64,000 nt of DNA from Gammaproteobacteria bacterium (GTDB lineage: Bacteria > Pseudomonadota > Gammaproteobacteria > Burkholderiales > Rhodocyclaceae): assembly GCA_018824085.1 (NCBI GenBank), contig JAHJHI010000033.1:1-64000 (forward strand). The letters run 5' to 3'. How positions within the stretch are numbered: the first letter of the stretch is position 1; every line of letters starts with the position of its first letter. The translations under genes were made by a program, and so were the position numbers. The notes beneath the pieces were generated by a model, which saw nothing but the letters and a program-made list of their open reading frames with translations, ran no database searches and was not told the origin of the DNA. Of this stretch, positions 27,405-35,571 are shown piece by piece.

Positions 27405-28010
27405 ATGGCCCGCAGATCCCGCAAGAGCCAGCTTCTCGATTCGGCCAGCACGCTGGTCGCCCGCCAGGGGTACGCGGGCACCACGGTCGATGCGCTGTGC
27501 GAATCGTCCGGCCTCAGCAAGGGCGCTTTCTTTCATCACTTTCCCGATCGCGAAACTTTCGGATTGGCGCTGCTCGCCCACTTCGAAGACTCGGCCGCAC
27601 GTCGCTTCGCCGAACTGGAGCCACCGGCCAGCGGTGACGCGCGCACGCACCTCGACGCCTATCTCGACGCGCTCGAGCAGATGTACGGGCACGACGTGCG
27701 CTATCGCGAGGGCTGCCTGTTCGCCATCTTCAACCATGAATCGGCAGATGCCGATTCGGCGTTGCGCAAGGCCTGCGCGGGCGCGCTGGAGCGCTGGATG
27801 TCAGGCGCCCGGGAACATTTCCGTTACGTCATCGACGCGCTCGAGCACCCGGTGCCGGTCACGCCGGACGAGCTCGCCGAACACCTGCTTGTGGTCATCG
27901 AGGGCGCGCTCGTCATGGGCCGGATGAAAGGCCCCGAGCAGGCTGTTCACCGCGCGCTGGCGCAGTTCCGGCGTTACGTCCGCACGCTGCTGTTCCCGCC
28001 CGGCGGCTGA
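27405..28010 (+). CDS. TetR-family transcriptional regulator
   Basis: A 201-residue repressor-type protein. The N-terminal helix-turn-helix is LLDSASTLVARQGYAGTTVDALCESSGLSKGAFFHHFPDRETFGLAL, with the FFHHFPDRE recognition segment typical of TetR. The C-terminal ligand domain is helical and includes YREGCLFAIFNHESADADSALRKAC, close to the TetR_C_11-like group. It is convergent with the DUF1641 gene. Effector and targets are unknown; it may control the nearby sulfur or Fe-S genes. Confidence 0.92.
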   Translation: MARRSRKSQLLDSASTLVARQGYAGTTVDALCESSGLSKGAFFHHFPDRETFGLALLAHFEDSAARRFAELEPPASGDARTHLDAYLDALEQMYGHDVRYREGCLFAIFNHESADADSALRKACAGALERWMSGAREHFRYVIDALEHPVPVTPDELAEHLLVVIEGALVMGRMKGPEQAVHRALAQFRRYVRTLLFPPGG

Positions 28011-28024
28011 CGCGGGCAAGCCCG

Positions 28025-28693
28025 TCAGCCGCCGGCCCTGCGCAACTGCCTGGCCGCTTCGAGCACGAGTGCGAACGCACGCCTGCCGTCATCACCGGAC
28101 GCCTGGCGCAACACGGCGGACATCCCTGACGGCGGCGGCTCGGCGGCCGTTTTCGCCAGCGCCGCATCGAGCGCATCAATCCAGCCGCTCACCGTCACGA
28201 TGCGCGACAGCACGCCCGGCAACGCATCGATAAGCAGTGGCAGCGCACCGGTCGCCGACAGTGCGTCGAGCAGGTCAAGCAGACGGCCGGCGTCGCCTTC
28301 GCGCAGGCGGCGCGACAGCGTGATGCCGTCGCTCAGTCCGTCGGCGAGGCGCGCCATCATGTCGCGCGTCATCGCGTCCTGCACCGTGCCCAGCAGGCGT
28401 CCCACTTCCGCCAGTCGCTCCAGATCGCCCTCCGCCGCCATCTGCCCGAGCGCCGCCAGGCCGTCCGCCCGGCGCGCACCGTCGCCGGGCGCGGCCGGCG
28501 CGCCGGCTGCAGCGGTTTCGGCGGACGCCTTCGCCCACATGCCACGCGCGATCGCGGCCAGCCTGTCCAGCTCGCCGGAGCGCGCCATCGCGGCGAGCAC
28601 CGGCACCGCAGGCGCGAGTCCTGCGCCGGCGCTCCACGCGAGCAGCGTATCGACGTCGTCGGCCGACGGCGCCGTACGGTCGTCATGCGTCAT
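28025..28693 (-). CDS. DUF1641-domain protein
   Basis: A 222-residue Ala/Leu/Asp-rich helical protein without signal or clear membrane spans. The core around residues 75-165 (LGQMAAEGDLERLAEVGRLLGTVQDAMTRDMMARLADGLSDGI) matches the DUF1641 style, a domain commonly encoded beside FAD-dependent quinone reductases and formate dehydrogenases. Its ATG overlaps the stop of the SQR-like gene by 4 bases, so it is probably a partner or assembly factor of that enzyme. Biochemical role is unknown. Confidence 0.75.
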   Translation of the reverse strand: MTHDDRTAPSADDVDTLLAWSAGAGLAPAVPVLAAMARSGELDRLAAIARGMWAKASAETAAAGAPAAPGDGARRADGLAALGQMAAEGDLERLAEVGRLLGTVQDAMTRDMMARLADGLSDGITLSRRLREGDAGRLLDLLDALSATGALPLLIDALPGVLSRIVTVSGWIDALDAALAKTAAEPPPSGMSAVLRQASGDDGRRAFALVLEAARQLRRAGG

Positions 28694-29823
28694 GGCAACC
28701 CTTTCAGCGAGGCCCAGTACATGCGGTGGTAAAGGGTCTTGAGCATCTGTATCGAACGGCTGGGCGACGGCGGCTCGGGCGGCTCGTCGTAGTTGAACGA
28801 CGCGTAGCTCGCCCGCCCGCGCCCGGTCTCTATGAAGCAGAACACCTTGCCGTCGTAGCTGCGCGTCATCGAACAGCCGCGCACCCTCGCCGCGATGTTG
28901 TGGCAGAGCAGTTCGGCCTGGAAGCGCGCGGTGGACCCCGCCTTGCTGATCGGAAGATTGGTCGTGTCACCGATGACATACACGTCGTCCTGCCCCTGCA
29001 TCGTGAGGTGTCTGCGGTGCGTCGGAATCCAGCCGCGCGCGCCCAGGCCGGCGCGCTCGATCTCCGGCGCGCCATGGTGCGGAGGAATGGCGATCAGCAG
29101 GTCGTACTCGACCACCGATCCCTCTTCGCTGCGCACCAGCCTGTTCGCGCCATCCACTTCGGCGAGGTTGAAGAAGGTTTCACTGCGGATGCCGCGCCGG
29201 TCGAACTCGACCGCCGCCCAGCGTGCCACGTTCTCGATCGAATGCAGGCGCCCGACGGGATAGGTGTAGAGCATGTCCACCCTGCGCTCGATGCCGCGCC
29301 GGACAAACTGTTCGTGCAGCAGGAAGGTCATTTCCAGCGGCGCCATCGGGCACTTGTGCGGTACGCCCATGACGATGACGACCTTGCCGCCGTCGAACGC
29401 CTGCACGGCGCGGCACATGCGCAGCGCCGCGTCTTCCGTATAGAAGCTGTGTGCGTTCCCGGCCAGGCCCGGAACCTCCTCCGGCACGGTGCGCGAACCG
29501 GTCGCGATGACCAGCAGATCGTAGTCGTGCACGGCGCCGCTGCGCGTAGCGACCTTCTTCGCGTCAAGCATGAAGTCGGTCACCGGATCGACTTCGAAGC
29601 GGACCAGCGGATCGAGCAGTTCACGCTCGTCGCGGTACAGCTCGGCCGGCGACATCTCGCCCAGCGCGACATACAGCAGGCCCGGCTGATAAAGATGCGA
29701 CGGTGACGCCGACAGGACCGTCAGCGTGACGCCGCCGCGGCGCAGGTCCTCGCGCAGCCGCCGTGCCAGAAGGTTGGCGAGGATGGTGCCGCCGATGCCG
29801 GCACCGACGATCAGGATGCGCAT
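28690..29823 (-). CDS. Sulfide:quinone reductase-like FAD protein
   Basis: A 377-residue flavoprotein with N-terminal Rossmann loop RILIVGAGIGGTILANLLA, a mid ATG motif LLVIATGSRTVPEE, the SQR block VIVMGVPHKCPMAPLEMTFLLHE with Cys158, and VYVIGDTTNLPISKAGSTARFQAELL. Cys158 and Cys329 (GKVFCFIETG) correspond to the two redox cysteines of sulfide:quinone reductases. The C-terminal SIQMLKTLYHRMYWASLKG may anchor it to the membrane. Such enzymes move sulfide electrons to quinone and build polysulfide. It lies between TusA and DUF1641 genes on one transcript. It could instead act on another thiol, as sequence alone does not fix the substrate. Confidence 0.88.
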   Translation of the reverse strand: MRILIVGAGIGGTILANLLARRLREDLRRGGVTLTVLSASPSHLYQPGLLYVALGEMSPAELYRDERELLDPLVRFEVDPVTDFMLDAKKVATRSGAVHDYDLLVIATGSRTVPEEVPGLAGNAHSFYTEDAALRMCRAVQAFDGGKVVIVMGVPHKCPMAPLEMTFLLHEQFVRRGIERRVDMLYTYPVGRLHSIENVARWAAVEFDRRGIRSETFFNLAEVDGANRLVRSEEGSVVEYDLLIAIPPHHGAPEIERAGLGARGWIPTHRRHLTMQGQDDVYVIGDTTNLPISKAGSTARFQAELLCHNIAARVRGCSMTRSYDGKVFCFIETGRGRASYASFNYDEPPEPPSPSRSIQMLKTLYHRMYWASLKGLP

Positions 29824-29848
29824 GTCAGCGGCCGCCTCGCACCCGGCA

Positions 29849-30109
29849 TCACTTCACCTTGCGCAACGCGATGCACCACACGCCATCGTGCTCGCTGGTA
29901 CGCACGTGCTGCTGCCCGACCTTGCGCAGCCACTCCGGAATCTCGCGCGCCGATCCGGCGTCGGTCGACAGCACCACGAGCGCATCGCCGACCCGCGCGT
30001 ACTTCAGCACCGCGATCAATTCCATCAACGGCCCGGGGCAGAACGAGCCCCGGGCGTCGATGACGGTACCGTCAGGCGCCATGCCGGAATCGCAGGTCAA
30101 CGAAGTCAT
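29849..30109 (-). CDS. TusA-family sulfur carrier protein
   Basis: An 86-residue small protein with the TusA signature DARGSFCPGPLMELIAVLKYARVGDALVVLSTD; Cys24 in CPGP is the sulfur-carrying residue. TusA proteins move persulfide sulfur between enzymes in the cytoplasm. Position 25 bases upstream of the SQR-like gene suggests it accepts or hands on sulfur from sulfide oxidation, instead of serving tRNA thiolation. Confidence 0.9.
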   Translation of the reverse strand: MTSLTCDSGMAPDGTVIDARGSFCPGPLMELIAVLKYARVGDALVVLSTDAGSAREIPEWLRKVGQQHVRTSEHDGVWCIALRKVK

Positions 30110-30170
30110 GCGGCGATGATACGCCGGCTCCGTGCGCGCGCGTGCGGGTGCCGCGGCGTCGCGCGGAACA

Positions 30171-30764
30171 TCAGAAGCGCATGCCGAAGGCGACGCTGAT
30201 TACATCCGGATCCAGCCCCAGACGCTCGACGCGGGTCGCTGCGCCCTTGAACTTCACGTCCGTTTCGAGATAGAACTTCTTGTAGTCGAGGTTCACGAAG
30301 TAGCGATCGGAAATCGCGTAGCTCACACCCGCCTGCAGCACCAGGCCGGTGTCCGACTTGAAGCGCTCCAGCATGTCGAACGTGGGGCCTTTCTTGTCGA
30401 AAAACACCGTGTGATGCACGCCGATGCCGACATACGGGCGGAACATCCCGTTCGGCAGGAAGTGCCACTGCGCCATCAGGTGTGGCGGTGCCATCGTCGC
30501 CTTGCCGAGCGACGTCTTGCCGAGGAAGAACTCGTGGCGCGTGATGCCGATCGCGGTATTCAGCGCGAAGTGGTCGGTCACGAAATAGCTTGCGTTGATG
30601 ACGGGGCTGACCTTGTCGCCCGCAGTGACGCCCAATACCGGCGAATCCATGTCGGCCTTCACGTCCATCAGCCCGACACTGATGTCGATGTCCCCGGCAG
30701 CTGCCAATGCGTACGCCGGAAAAAACGCCGTCGCAACGCTGATCCACAGTGATCGATGGCCCAT
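30171..30764 (-). CDS. OmpW-family outer-membrane protein
   Basis: A 197-residue protein with signal RSLWISVATAFFPAYALA and an eight-strand beta-barrel pattern: SPVINASYFVTDHFALNTAIGITRHEF, LMAQWHFLPNGMFRPYVGIGVHHTVFF, VLQAGVSYAISDRYFVNLDYKKFYLETDV and the terminal FGMRF. This is typical of OmpW. GGAGGAGACAAGAC gives a strong ribosome site for ATG 30764; an upstream in-frame extension is non-homologous. OmpW pores take up small hydrophobic molecules. It is the first gene of the tusA/sqr-like/DUF1641 group. Confidence 0.88.
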   Translation of the reverse strand: MGHRSLWISVATAFFPAYALAAAGDIDISVGLMDVKADMDSPVLGVTAGDKVSPVINASYFVTDHFALNTAIGITRHEFFLGKTSLGKATMAPPHLMAQWHFLPNGMFRPYVGIGVHHTVFFDKKGPTFDMLERFKSDTGLVLQAGVSYAISDRYFVNLDYKKFYLETDVKFKGAATRVERLGLDPDVISVAFGMRF

Positions 30765-31088
30765 GTCTTGTCTCCTCCCTGTTGTTGGTCTGATCCGTCT
30801 TTTCTCGGGGTTCGCTCCGCCTGCGTGGCGCTGCACGGCAAGCGCACGGACTGCCCCGCGTCGCCGCGGAACCCGGCGCTGCGGCCCCGTGACCGTTCTA
30901 CGCGCCGCGCCTTCGGTCCGGAATTCGGACGAATACGTTTTCGGCTCAGGGTTTCCCCTCGTCATGCCGGGCGGATCCGGAAGCACGCCTGCGATTGCTG
31001 CAACGCGCCATCGATAGTTGATGTTTGTTATTGACTATATGCGCACCTGCGCATACGCTAAATTCACAAACGATATCGAGGAGCAGCC
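30765..31088. promoter_or_regulatory. Divergent intergenic region with sox promoter and candidate ArsR/SoxR operator
   Basis: The plus-strand promoter is TTGACT (31031-31036), 17-base spacer, TACGCT (31054-31059). A perfect palindrome ATGCGCA-CC-TGCGCAT (31039-31054) occupies the spacer and touches the -10 box. This is the classic place for a repressor site. ArsR-family proteins bind such palindromes. The other ~250 bases hold the start side of the ompW-like gene and show no further gene or palindrome of this kind. Confidence 0.65.
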
Positions 31089-31475
31089 ATGGATCACGAT
31101 CCGGAGCTGGACAAGGTTTTTGAATCAGTGGCCGACTACTTCGGACTGCTGGCGGAGCCCGCGAGACTGAAGATCCTGCACTGCCTGTGCGACGGAGAGC
31201 GCGCCGTTGCCGAAGTCGTGGGCCAGTCCGGTCTGAGCCAGACCAACACATCCCGTCACCTGAACCTGCTGTATCGCGCCGGCATCGTCGGACGCCGCAA
31301 GGAGGGCAGCACGGTTTTCTATCGGCTCATCGATCCCAACTTTCCGTCCATCTGCCGCACGGTCTGCATCCAGATCGCATCCGGCGGCGCCACCAACCTG
31401 CCGCAGCGCCCGAGCAAGGCCTCCCTGAAGAAGGTCGGCCGCTCGCTCGAACTGGCGTCTGAGCAACAGGAGTAG
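31089..31475 (+). CDS. ArsR-family regulator of the sox operon (SoxR-like)
   Basis: A 128-residue winged-helix repressor: DYFGLLAEPARLKILHCLCDGERAVAEVVGQSGLSQTNTSRHLNLLYRAGIVGRRKEGSTVFYRL is the ArsR DNA-binding domain. Cysteines 32, 34, 89 and 93 resemble the layout of persulfide-sensing SqrR/BigR proteins, in which two cysteines form a tetrasulfide bridge. It is the first gene of the sox operon and its promoter carries a palindrome, suggesting autoregulation. GAGGAGCAGCC precedes the ATG. No arsenic genes are nearby. Confidence 0.92.
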   Translation: MDHDPELDKVFESVADYFGLLAEPARLKILHCLCDGERAVAEVVGQSGLSQTNTSRHLNLLYRAGIVGRRKEGSTVFYRLIDPNFPSICRTVCIQIASGGATNLPQRPSKASLKKVGRSLELASEQQE

Positions 31476-31477
31476 TC

Positions 31478-32809
31478 ATGTCCCAACTGCCCGCCCGTCC
31501 AGGGCGCATCCGGCGCGCGCCGGAAGGATTCCTGAGCCCCCGGGACATCCGCGAAGTCGCCGCCGGCCGGCGCGACTTCCTGCGCAACGCCTTCGTCGCG
31601 GCCAGTACGGCCGTTGCGGGTTCGTCACTGGCGCTCGCTGCCGAAGGCGACCCGGCCATCCTGGACCTGCCTGAACACAGCAAGACACTCGGACGCCCGG
31701 TCGCCGAGCGCCCCTACGGCACGCCGTCACAATACGAAGCGGGCCTGCGCCGGCGCGAAAGCCCGGGCCTGACGCGGGTCGCGCAGTCGTCCGTGTCGTT
31801 CGCGCCACTGCAGGGCATGTTCGGCATCATCACGCCGTCCGGCCTGCACTTCGAGCGGCACCATCAGGGCTGGCACGACATCGATCCGGCGCGCCACCGG
31901 CTGATGGTCAACGGCCTCGTGAAGGAAGCCCGCGTCTATACGATGGACGACCTGATGCGCATGCCTTCCGTTTCACGCATCCACTTCATCGAATGCGGCG
32001 CGAATACCGGCATGGAATGGGGCAACGTGGCGGTGCCGACGGTCCAGTATTCGCACGGCATGCTGTCCTGTTCGGAGTTCACCGGCGTGCCGCTGTCCGT
32101 GCTGCTGGACGACTGCGGCATCGACCTGAAACGCGCGAAATTCGTGTTCGCCGAAGGCGCGGACGGCTCCAGCATGACCCGTACCATTTCGCTCGACCGT
32201 GCGCTCGACGACGTGCTGGTGGCCTGGGGCCAGAACGGCGAAATGCTGCGCCCGGAGAACGGCTACCCGCTGCGCCTCGTCGTTCCGGGCGTGCAGGGCG
32301 TGTCGTGGGTGAAGTGGCTGCGCCGGATCGAGGTCGGCGACCAGCCCTGGGCGACCAAGGACGAGGCGGTGCATTACATCGACCTGCTGCCCGACGGCAC
32401 GCATCGCCAGTACACCTCGCTGCAGGAGTGCAAGTCGGTCATCACGACGCCGTCCGGCGGTCAGACGCTGCTCGACCGCGGCTTCCACAACATTTCCGGG
32501 CTTGCATGGTCGGGCCGCGGACGGGTGAAGCGGGTGGACGTATCGACGGACGGCGGGCGCAACTGGCGCACCGCGCGGCTGGAGACGCCGGTGCTGACGA
32601 AGGCGCTGACCCGTTTCAACATCGACTGGGTCTGGGACGGCAGTCCGGCCATCCTGCAGTCGCGCGCGATCGACGAAACCGGCTTTGTGCAGCCCAGCTA
32701 CGCGCAGTTGCGCGCGGTGCGCGGCACGCGCTCGATCTATCACAACAACGCCATCCAGTCGTGGAAGCTGGCGGAAACCGGAGACGTGAGCAATGTCCAG
32801 GTTTTCTGA
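31478..32809 (+). CDS. soxC: Sulfane dehydrogenase molybdenum subunit SoxC
   Basis: A 443-residue molybdoenzyme of the sulfite oxidase family. A Tat signal (GRRDFLRNAFVAASTAVAGSSLALA) starts around residue 30. Cys173 in HFIECGANTGMEWGN is the molybdenum ligand. The C-terminal dimerisation domain includes SGLAWSGRGRVKRVDVSTDGGRNWRTARLE. SoxC with SoxD oxidises the SoxY-bound sulfane sulfur by six electrons, so thiosulfate goes fully to sulfate without stored sulfur. It starts 2 bases after the arsR stop. Confidence 0.97.
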   Translation: MSQLPARPGRIRRAPEGFLSPRDIREVAAGRRDFLRNAFVAASTAVAGSSLALAAEGDPAILDLPEHSKTLGRPVAERPYGTPSQYEAGLRRRESPGLTRVAQSSVSFAPLQGMFGIITPSGLHFERHHQGWHDIDPARHRLMVNGLVKEARVYTMDDLMRMPSVSRIHFIECGANTGMEWGNVAVPTVQYSHGMLSCSEFTGVPLSVLLDDCGIDLKRAKFVFAEGADGSSMTRTISLDRALDDVLVAWGQNGEMLRPENGYPLRLVVPGVQGVSWVKWLRRIEVGDQPWATKDEAVHYIDLLPDGTHRQYTSLQECKSVITTPSGGQTLLDRGFHNISGLAWSGRGRVKRVDVSTDGGRNWRTARLETPVLTKALTRFNIDWVWDGSPAILQSRAIDETGFVQPSYAQLRAVRGTRSIYHNNAIQSWKLAETGDVSNVQVF

Positions 32810-33815
32810 ACTCCTGCTGTCTGCCGTCCTGCTGTGCGGCTCGCCGGGCGCGGCCGAAGCGGCCGGCCATTTCCCGAATCTCGGGCGCGCGGCCACGCCG
32901 GACGAAGTGAAGGCATGGGACATCGACGTGCGCCCCGACTTCAAGGGGCTTCCGCCGGGTTCGGGCACCGTCGCGCACGGCGCGGACGTGTGGGAGGCGA
33001 AGTGCGCGTCCTGTCACGGCACCTTCGGCGAAAGCAACGAGGTGTTCACGCCGCTGGTCGGGGGCACGACGAAGGAAGACATCGAAACCGGCCGCGTCGG
33101 CGCCTACATCCGTGGCGACGCGCCGCAGCGCACCACGCTGATGAAGGTGGCGACGGTATCCACGCTGTGGGACTACATCAACCGCGCGATGCCGTGGAAT
33201 GCGCCGAAGTCGCTGACGCATGACGAGGTCTACGCGGTGCTCGCCTACATCCTCAATCTGGGCGACATCGTGCCGGCCGACTTCACGCTGTCGGACAAGA
33301 ACATCGCCGACGTGCAAAAGCGGCTGCCGAACCGCAACGGCATGACCACGAAGCACGGCCTGTGGGACATCAAGGGCAAACCGGACACGAAGAACGTCGC
33401 GTGCATGAAGAACTGCACGTCACACGTGACGCTGGCGTCCAGCCTGCCCGAATACGCCCGGGATGCGCACGGCGACCTGGCCGAGCAGAATCGCAAGGTC
33501 GGCGCGGTGCGCGGCCAGCACACCGGCGGCGACGGCGACGCGGTCGCGACGGTGAACCCGGGGGTCGCGCTGATGAAGTCGCAGGGCTGCTCCGGCTGCC
33601 ACGGAATCGGCAACGGCATCGTCGGCCCGGCGTTCCGGGATGTTGCCAAACGCTACAAGAACGACAAGGATGCCGAATCCCGGCTCGTCGGCCATGTGAA
33701 GAACGGCAGCGGCGGCAACTGGGGTGACATCGCCATGCCGGCGCAGACGCAGGTCAGCGATGCAGACGTCACGGCATTGATCAGGTGGATACTGTCGGGC
33801 TCGCCCGAAAACTGA
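32793..33815 (+). CDS. soxD: Sulfane dehydrogenase cytochrome subunit SoxD
   Basis: A 340-residue dihaem c-type cytochrome: signal peptide ELLLSAVLLCGSPGAAEA, first haem CASCHGTFGES, second haem CSGCHGIGNGIVGPAF. The first domain has YINRAMPWNAPKSLTHDEVYAVLAYILN. SoxD takes electrons from SoxC. The start lies within the last 17 bases of soxC. Together SoxCD make this a complete Sox system. Confidence 0.96.
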   Translation: MSRFSELLLSAVLLCGSPGAAEAAGHFPNLGRAATPDEVKAWDIDVRPDFKGLPPGSGTVAHGADVWEAKCASCHGTFGESNEVFTPLVGGTTKEDIETGRVGAYIRGDAPQRTTLMKVATVSTLWDYINRAMPWNAPKSLTHDEVYAVLAYILNLGDIVPADFTLSDKNIADVQKRLPNRNGMTTKHGLWDIKGKPDTKNVACMKNCTSHVTLASSLPEYARDAHGDLAEQNRKVGAVRGQHTGGDGDAVATVNPGVALMKSQGCSGCHGIGNGIVGPAFRDVAKRYKNDKDAESRLVGHVKNGSGGNWGDIAMPAQTQVSDADVTALIRWILSGSPEN

Positions 33816-33826
33816 GGAGGAAGTGG

Positions 33827-34297
33827 ATGAACACGCAACGAAGACAAGCCCTGAAGAGCGGGGGCGCACTCGGACTGTTCGGCGTGCTGGTCGCCGCCGG
33901 TCTGGTCACGGCGGAAGAGGCTCGGGCAGCGGGCTGGGACAAACCCGCGTTCGACGCCAAGACGATGGATGACGCACTCAAGGCGCTCGGCGCCGGCAAG
34001 CCGGGTGAGTCGTCCGACATCATGCTCAACGCTCCGGACATCGCGGAGAACGGCGCAGTCGTGCCGGTCGGCGTGAAGAGCAGCCTTCCCGGCACCGAGT
34101 TCATCGCGATCCTGATCGAGAAGAACCCGAGCATGCTGGCCGCCAGCTTCACGCTGCCGGACGGCACGCCGGGCGATATCAGCACGCGCGTGAAGATGGG
34201 CCAGACGTCCAGCGTCTACGCACTCGTCAAGGCCGACGGCAAGTACTTCATGGTGTCCAAGGAAATCAAGGTGACGCTGGGCGGCTGCGGCGGCTGA
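33827..34297 (+). CDS. soxY: Thiosulfate oxidation carrier protein SoxY
   Basis: A 156-residue protein with Tat-like signal (RRQALKSGGALGLFGVLVAAGLV) and the conserved C-terminus VTLGGCGG, in which the penultimate-region Cys carries the sulfur substrate on a flexible GGCGG arm. SoxY is the periplasmic carrier on which SoxXA, SoxB and SoxCD act in turn. GAGGAGGAAGTGG precedes ATG 33827; an upstream in-frame ATG at 33785 lies inside soxD and is not needed. Confidence 0.97.
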   Translation: MNTQRRQALKSGGALGLFGVLVAAGLVTAEEARAAGWDKPAFDAKTMDDALKALGAGKPGESSDIMLNAPDIAENGAVVPVGVKSSLPGTEFIAILIEKNPSMLAASFTLPDGTPGDISTRVKMGQTSSVYALVKADGKYFMVSKEIKVTLGGCGG

Positions 34298-34338
34298 TGC
34301 CGCTCCCCCACCTCACCCACCCACACAAGGAGCACGAC

Positions 34339-34650
34339 ATGGCAGGTCCGATGCGCATCCGCGCCGCCAGCAATGGCACTGAAACAGAAGTGAAGGTACT
34401 GATGAGCCACGAAATGGAAACAGGTCAGCGCAAGGATCCGTCCGGCGCCCTGATTCCCGCCCACCACATCACCGAACTGACAGCGACGCACAACGGTCGC
34501 GTGGTGCTTTCCGGCCAGTTCGGCCCTGCGGTGTCGAAGAACCCCTACCTGCAGTTCAGGTTCAAGGGTGGCGCGAAGGGCGACAAGGTCACCGTGAGCT
34601 GGGTAGACAACAAGGGCGACAAGCGCAGCGACGAAGTCGTCGTGTCATAA
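34339..34650 (+). CDS. soxZ: Sulfur carrier complex protein SoxZ
   Basis: A 103-residue beta-sandwich protein (MAGPMRIRAASNGTETEVKVLMSHEMETGQRKD ... PAHHITELTATHNGRVVL) that forms the heterodimer with SoxY. It has no signal peptide and is exported bound to SoxY. AAGGAGCACGAC precedes ATG 34339. A 95-base gap follows before soxA, with only a tiny CCC-AGAA-GGG hairpin seen. Confidence 0.96.
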   Translation: MAGPMRIRAASNGTETEVKVLMSHEMETGQRKDPSGALIPAHHITELTATHNGRVVLSGQFGPAVSKNPYLQFRFKGGAKGDKVTVSWVDNKGDKRSDEVVVS

Positions 34651-34745
34651 GCACGCCGCGACACCCGCAGAGGACGAGGACAACCCCAGAAGGGTCAGTC
34701 CCGCACAGGGTCGAGTCATCACAAGCAGGACTGGAGGAGATCAAC

Positions 34746-35561
34746 ATGAAAAGCAGAAAGTACGCTGTCTGCCTTGGCGTGTCGGCGCTGGCACTGATGG
34801 TACCCACGCTGCCGGCGCTGGCGGACGCAACATCGGACGGCATCGCGCACTACCGCGAACTGCTGGCCGAAGGCAACCCCGCCGAACTGTGGGAAATGCG
34901 CGGCGAAGAGCTGTGGCGCGAAGCGCGCGGCCCGAAGAAGGCCACGCTCGAACAGTGCGATCTCGGCCAGGGCGCCGGTGTCGTCAAGGGCGCCTTCGTC
35001 ACGCTGCCGCGCTACTTCGCGGACACGAAGCGCGTACAGGATCTGGAATCGCGCCTGCTCACCTGCATGGAGACGCTGCAGGGCATTCCCGCGGCCGAAG
35101 TCGCGGCGACCCCGTTCGGCAAGGGCGAACAGGAGAACATCGAAGCGCTGGTCGCGTGGATCTCCGCTGAGTCGCGCGGCATGCAGTTCAACGTGCCGAC
35201 ATCCCACCCGGAAGAAAAGCGCATGTACGAAGTAGGCAAGCGCGCCTTCCACTTCCGTGGCGGCCCGCACGACTTCGGCTGCGTCACCTGTCACGGCGAC
35301 GACGGCAAGCGCATCCGCCTGCAGGATCTGCCCAACCTCACGCAGCCGGCCGACGCGGCTCGCGGCTTCGGTGCCTGGCCGGCCTATCGCGTGTCGTCCG
35401 GCGAGTTGTGGAGCATGCAGCGACGCCTCAACGACTGCTTCCGCCAGCAGCGCTTCCCCTACCCGCTCTACGGCTCCGACGTGACGATCGCGTTGTCGAC
35501 CTATCTGGGTGTGACCGCAAACGGCGCCGGCGAAAGCATCGCCCCTGCCATCAAGCGCTGA
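34746..35561 (+). CDS. soxA: L-cysteine S-thiosulfotransferase subunit SoxA, monohaem type
   Basis: A 271-residue cytochrome c subunit with signal peptide LGVSALALMVPTLPALA. One haem site remains: CVTCHGDDGKR (179-183). The place of the ancestral first haem keeps only Cys71 and Cys107, likely a disulfide. Cys231 in RRLNDCFRQQRFP is the active-site cysteine that ligates haem. SoxXA attaches thiosulfate to the SoxY cysteine. ACTGGAGGAGATCAAC precedes the ATG. Confidence 0.97.
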   Translation: MKSRKYAVCLGVSALALMVPTLPALADATSDGIAHYRELLAEGNPAELWEMRGEELWREARGPKKATLEQCDLGQGAGVVKGAFVTLPRYFADTKRVQDLESRLLTCMETLQGIPAAEVAATPFGKGEQENIEALVAWISAESRGMQFNVPTSHPEEKRMYEVGKRAFHFRGGPHDFGCVTCHGDDGKRIRLQDLPNLTQPADAARGFGAWPAYRVSSGELWSMQRRLNDCFRQQRFPYPLYGSDVTIALSTYLGVTANGAGESIAPAIKR

Positions 35562-35571
35562 GGAGAGCACG

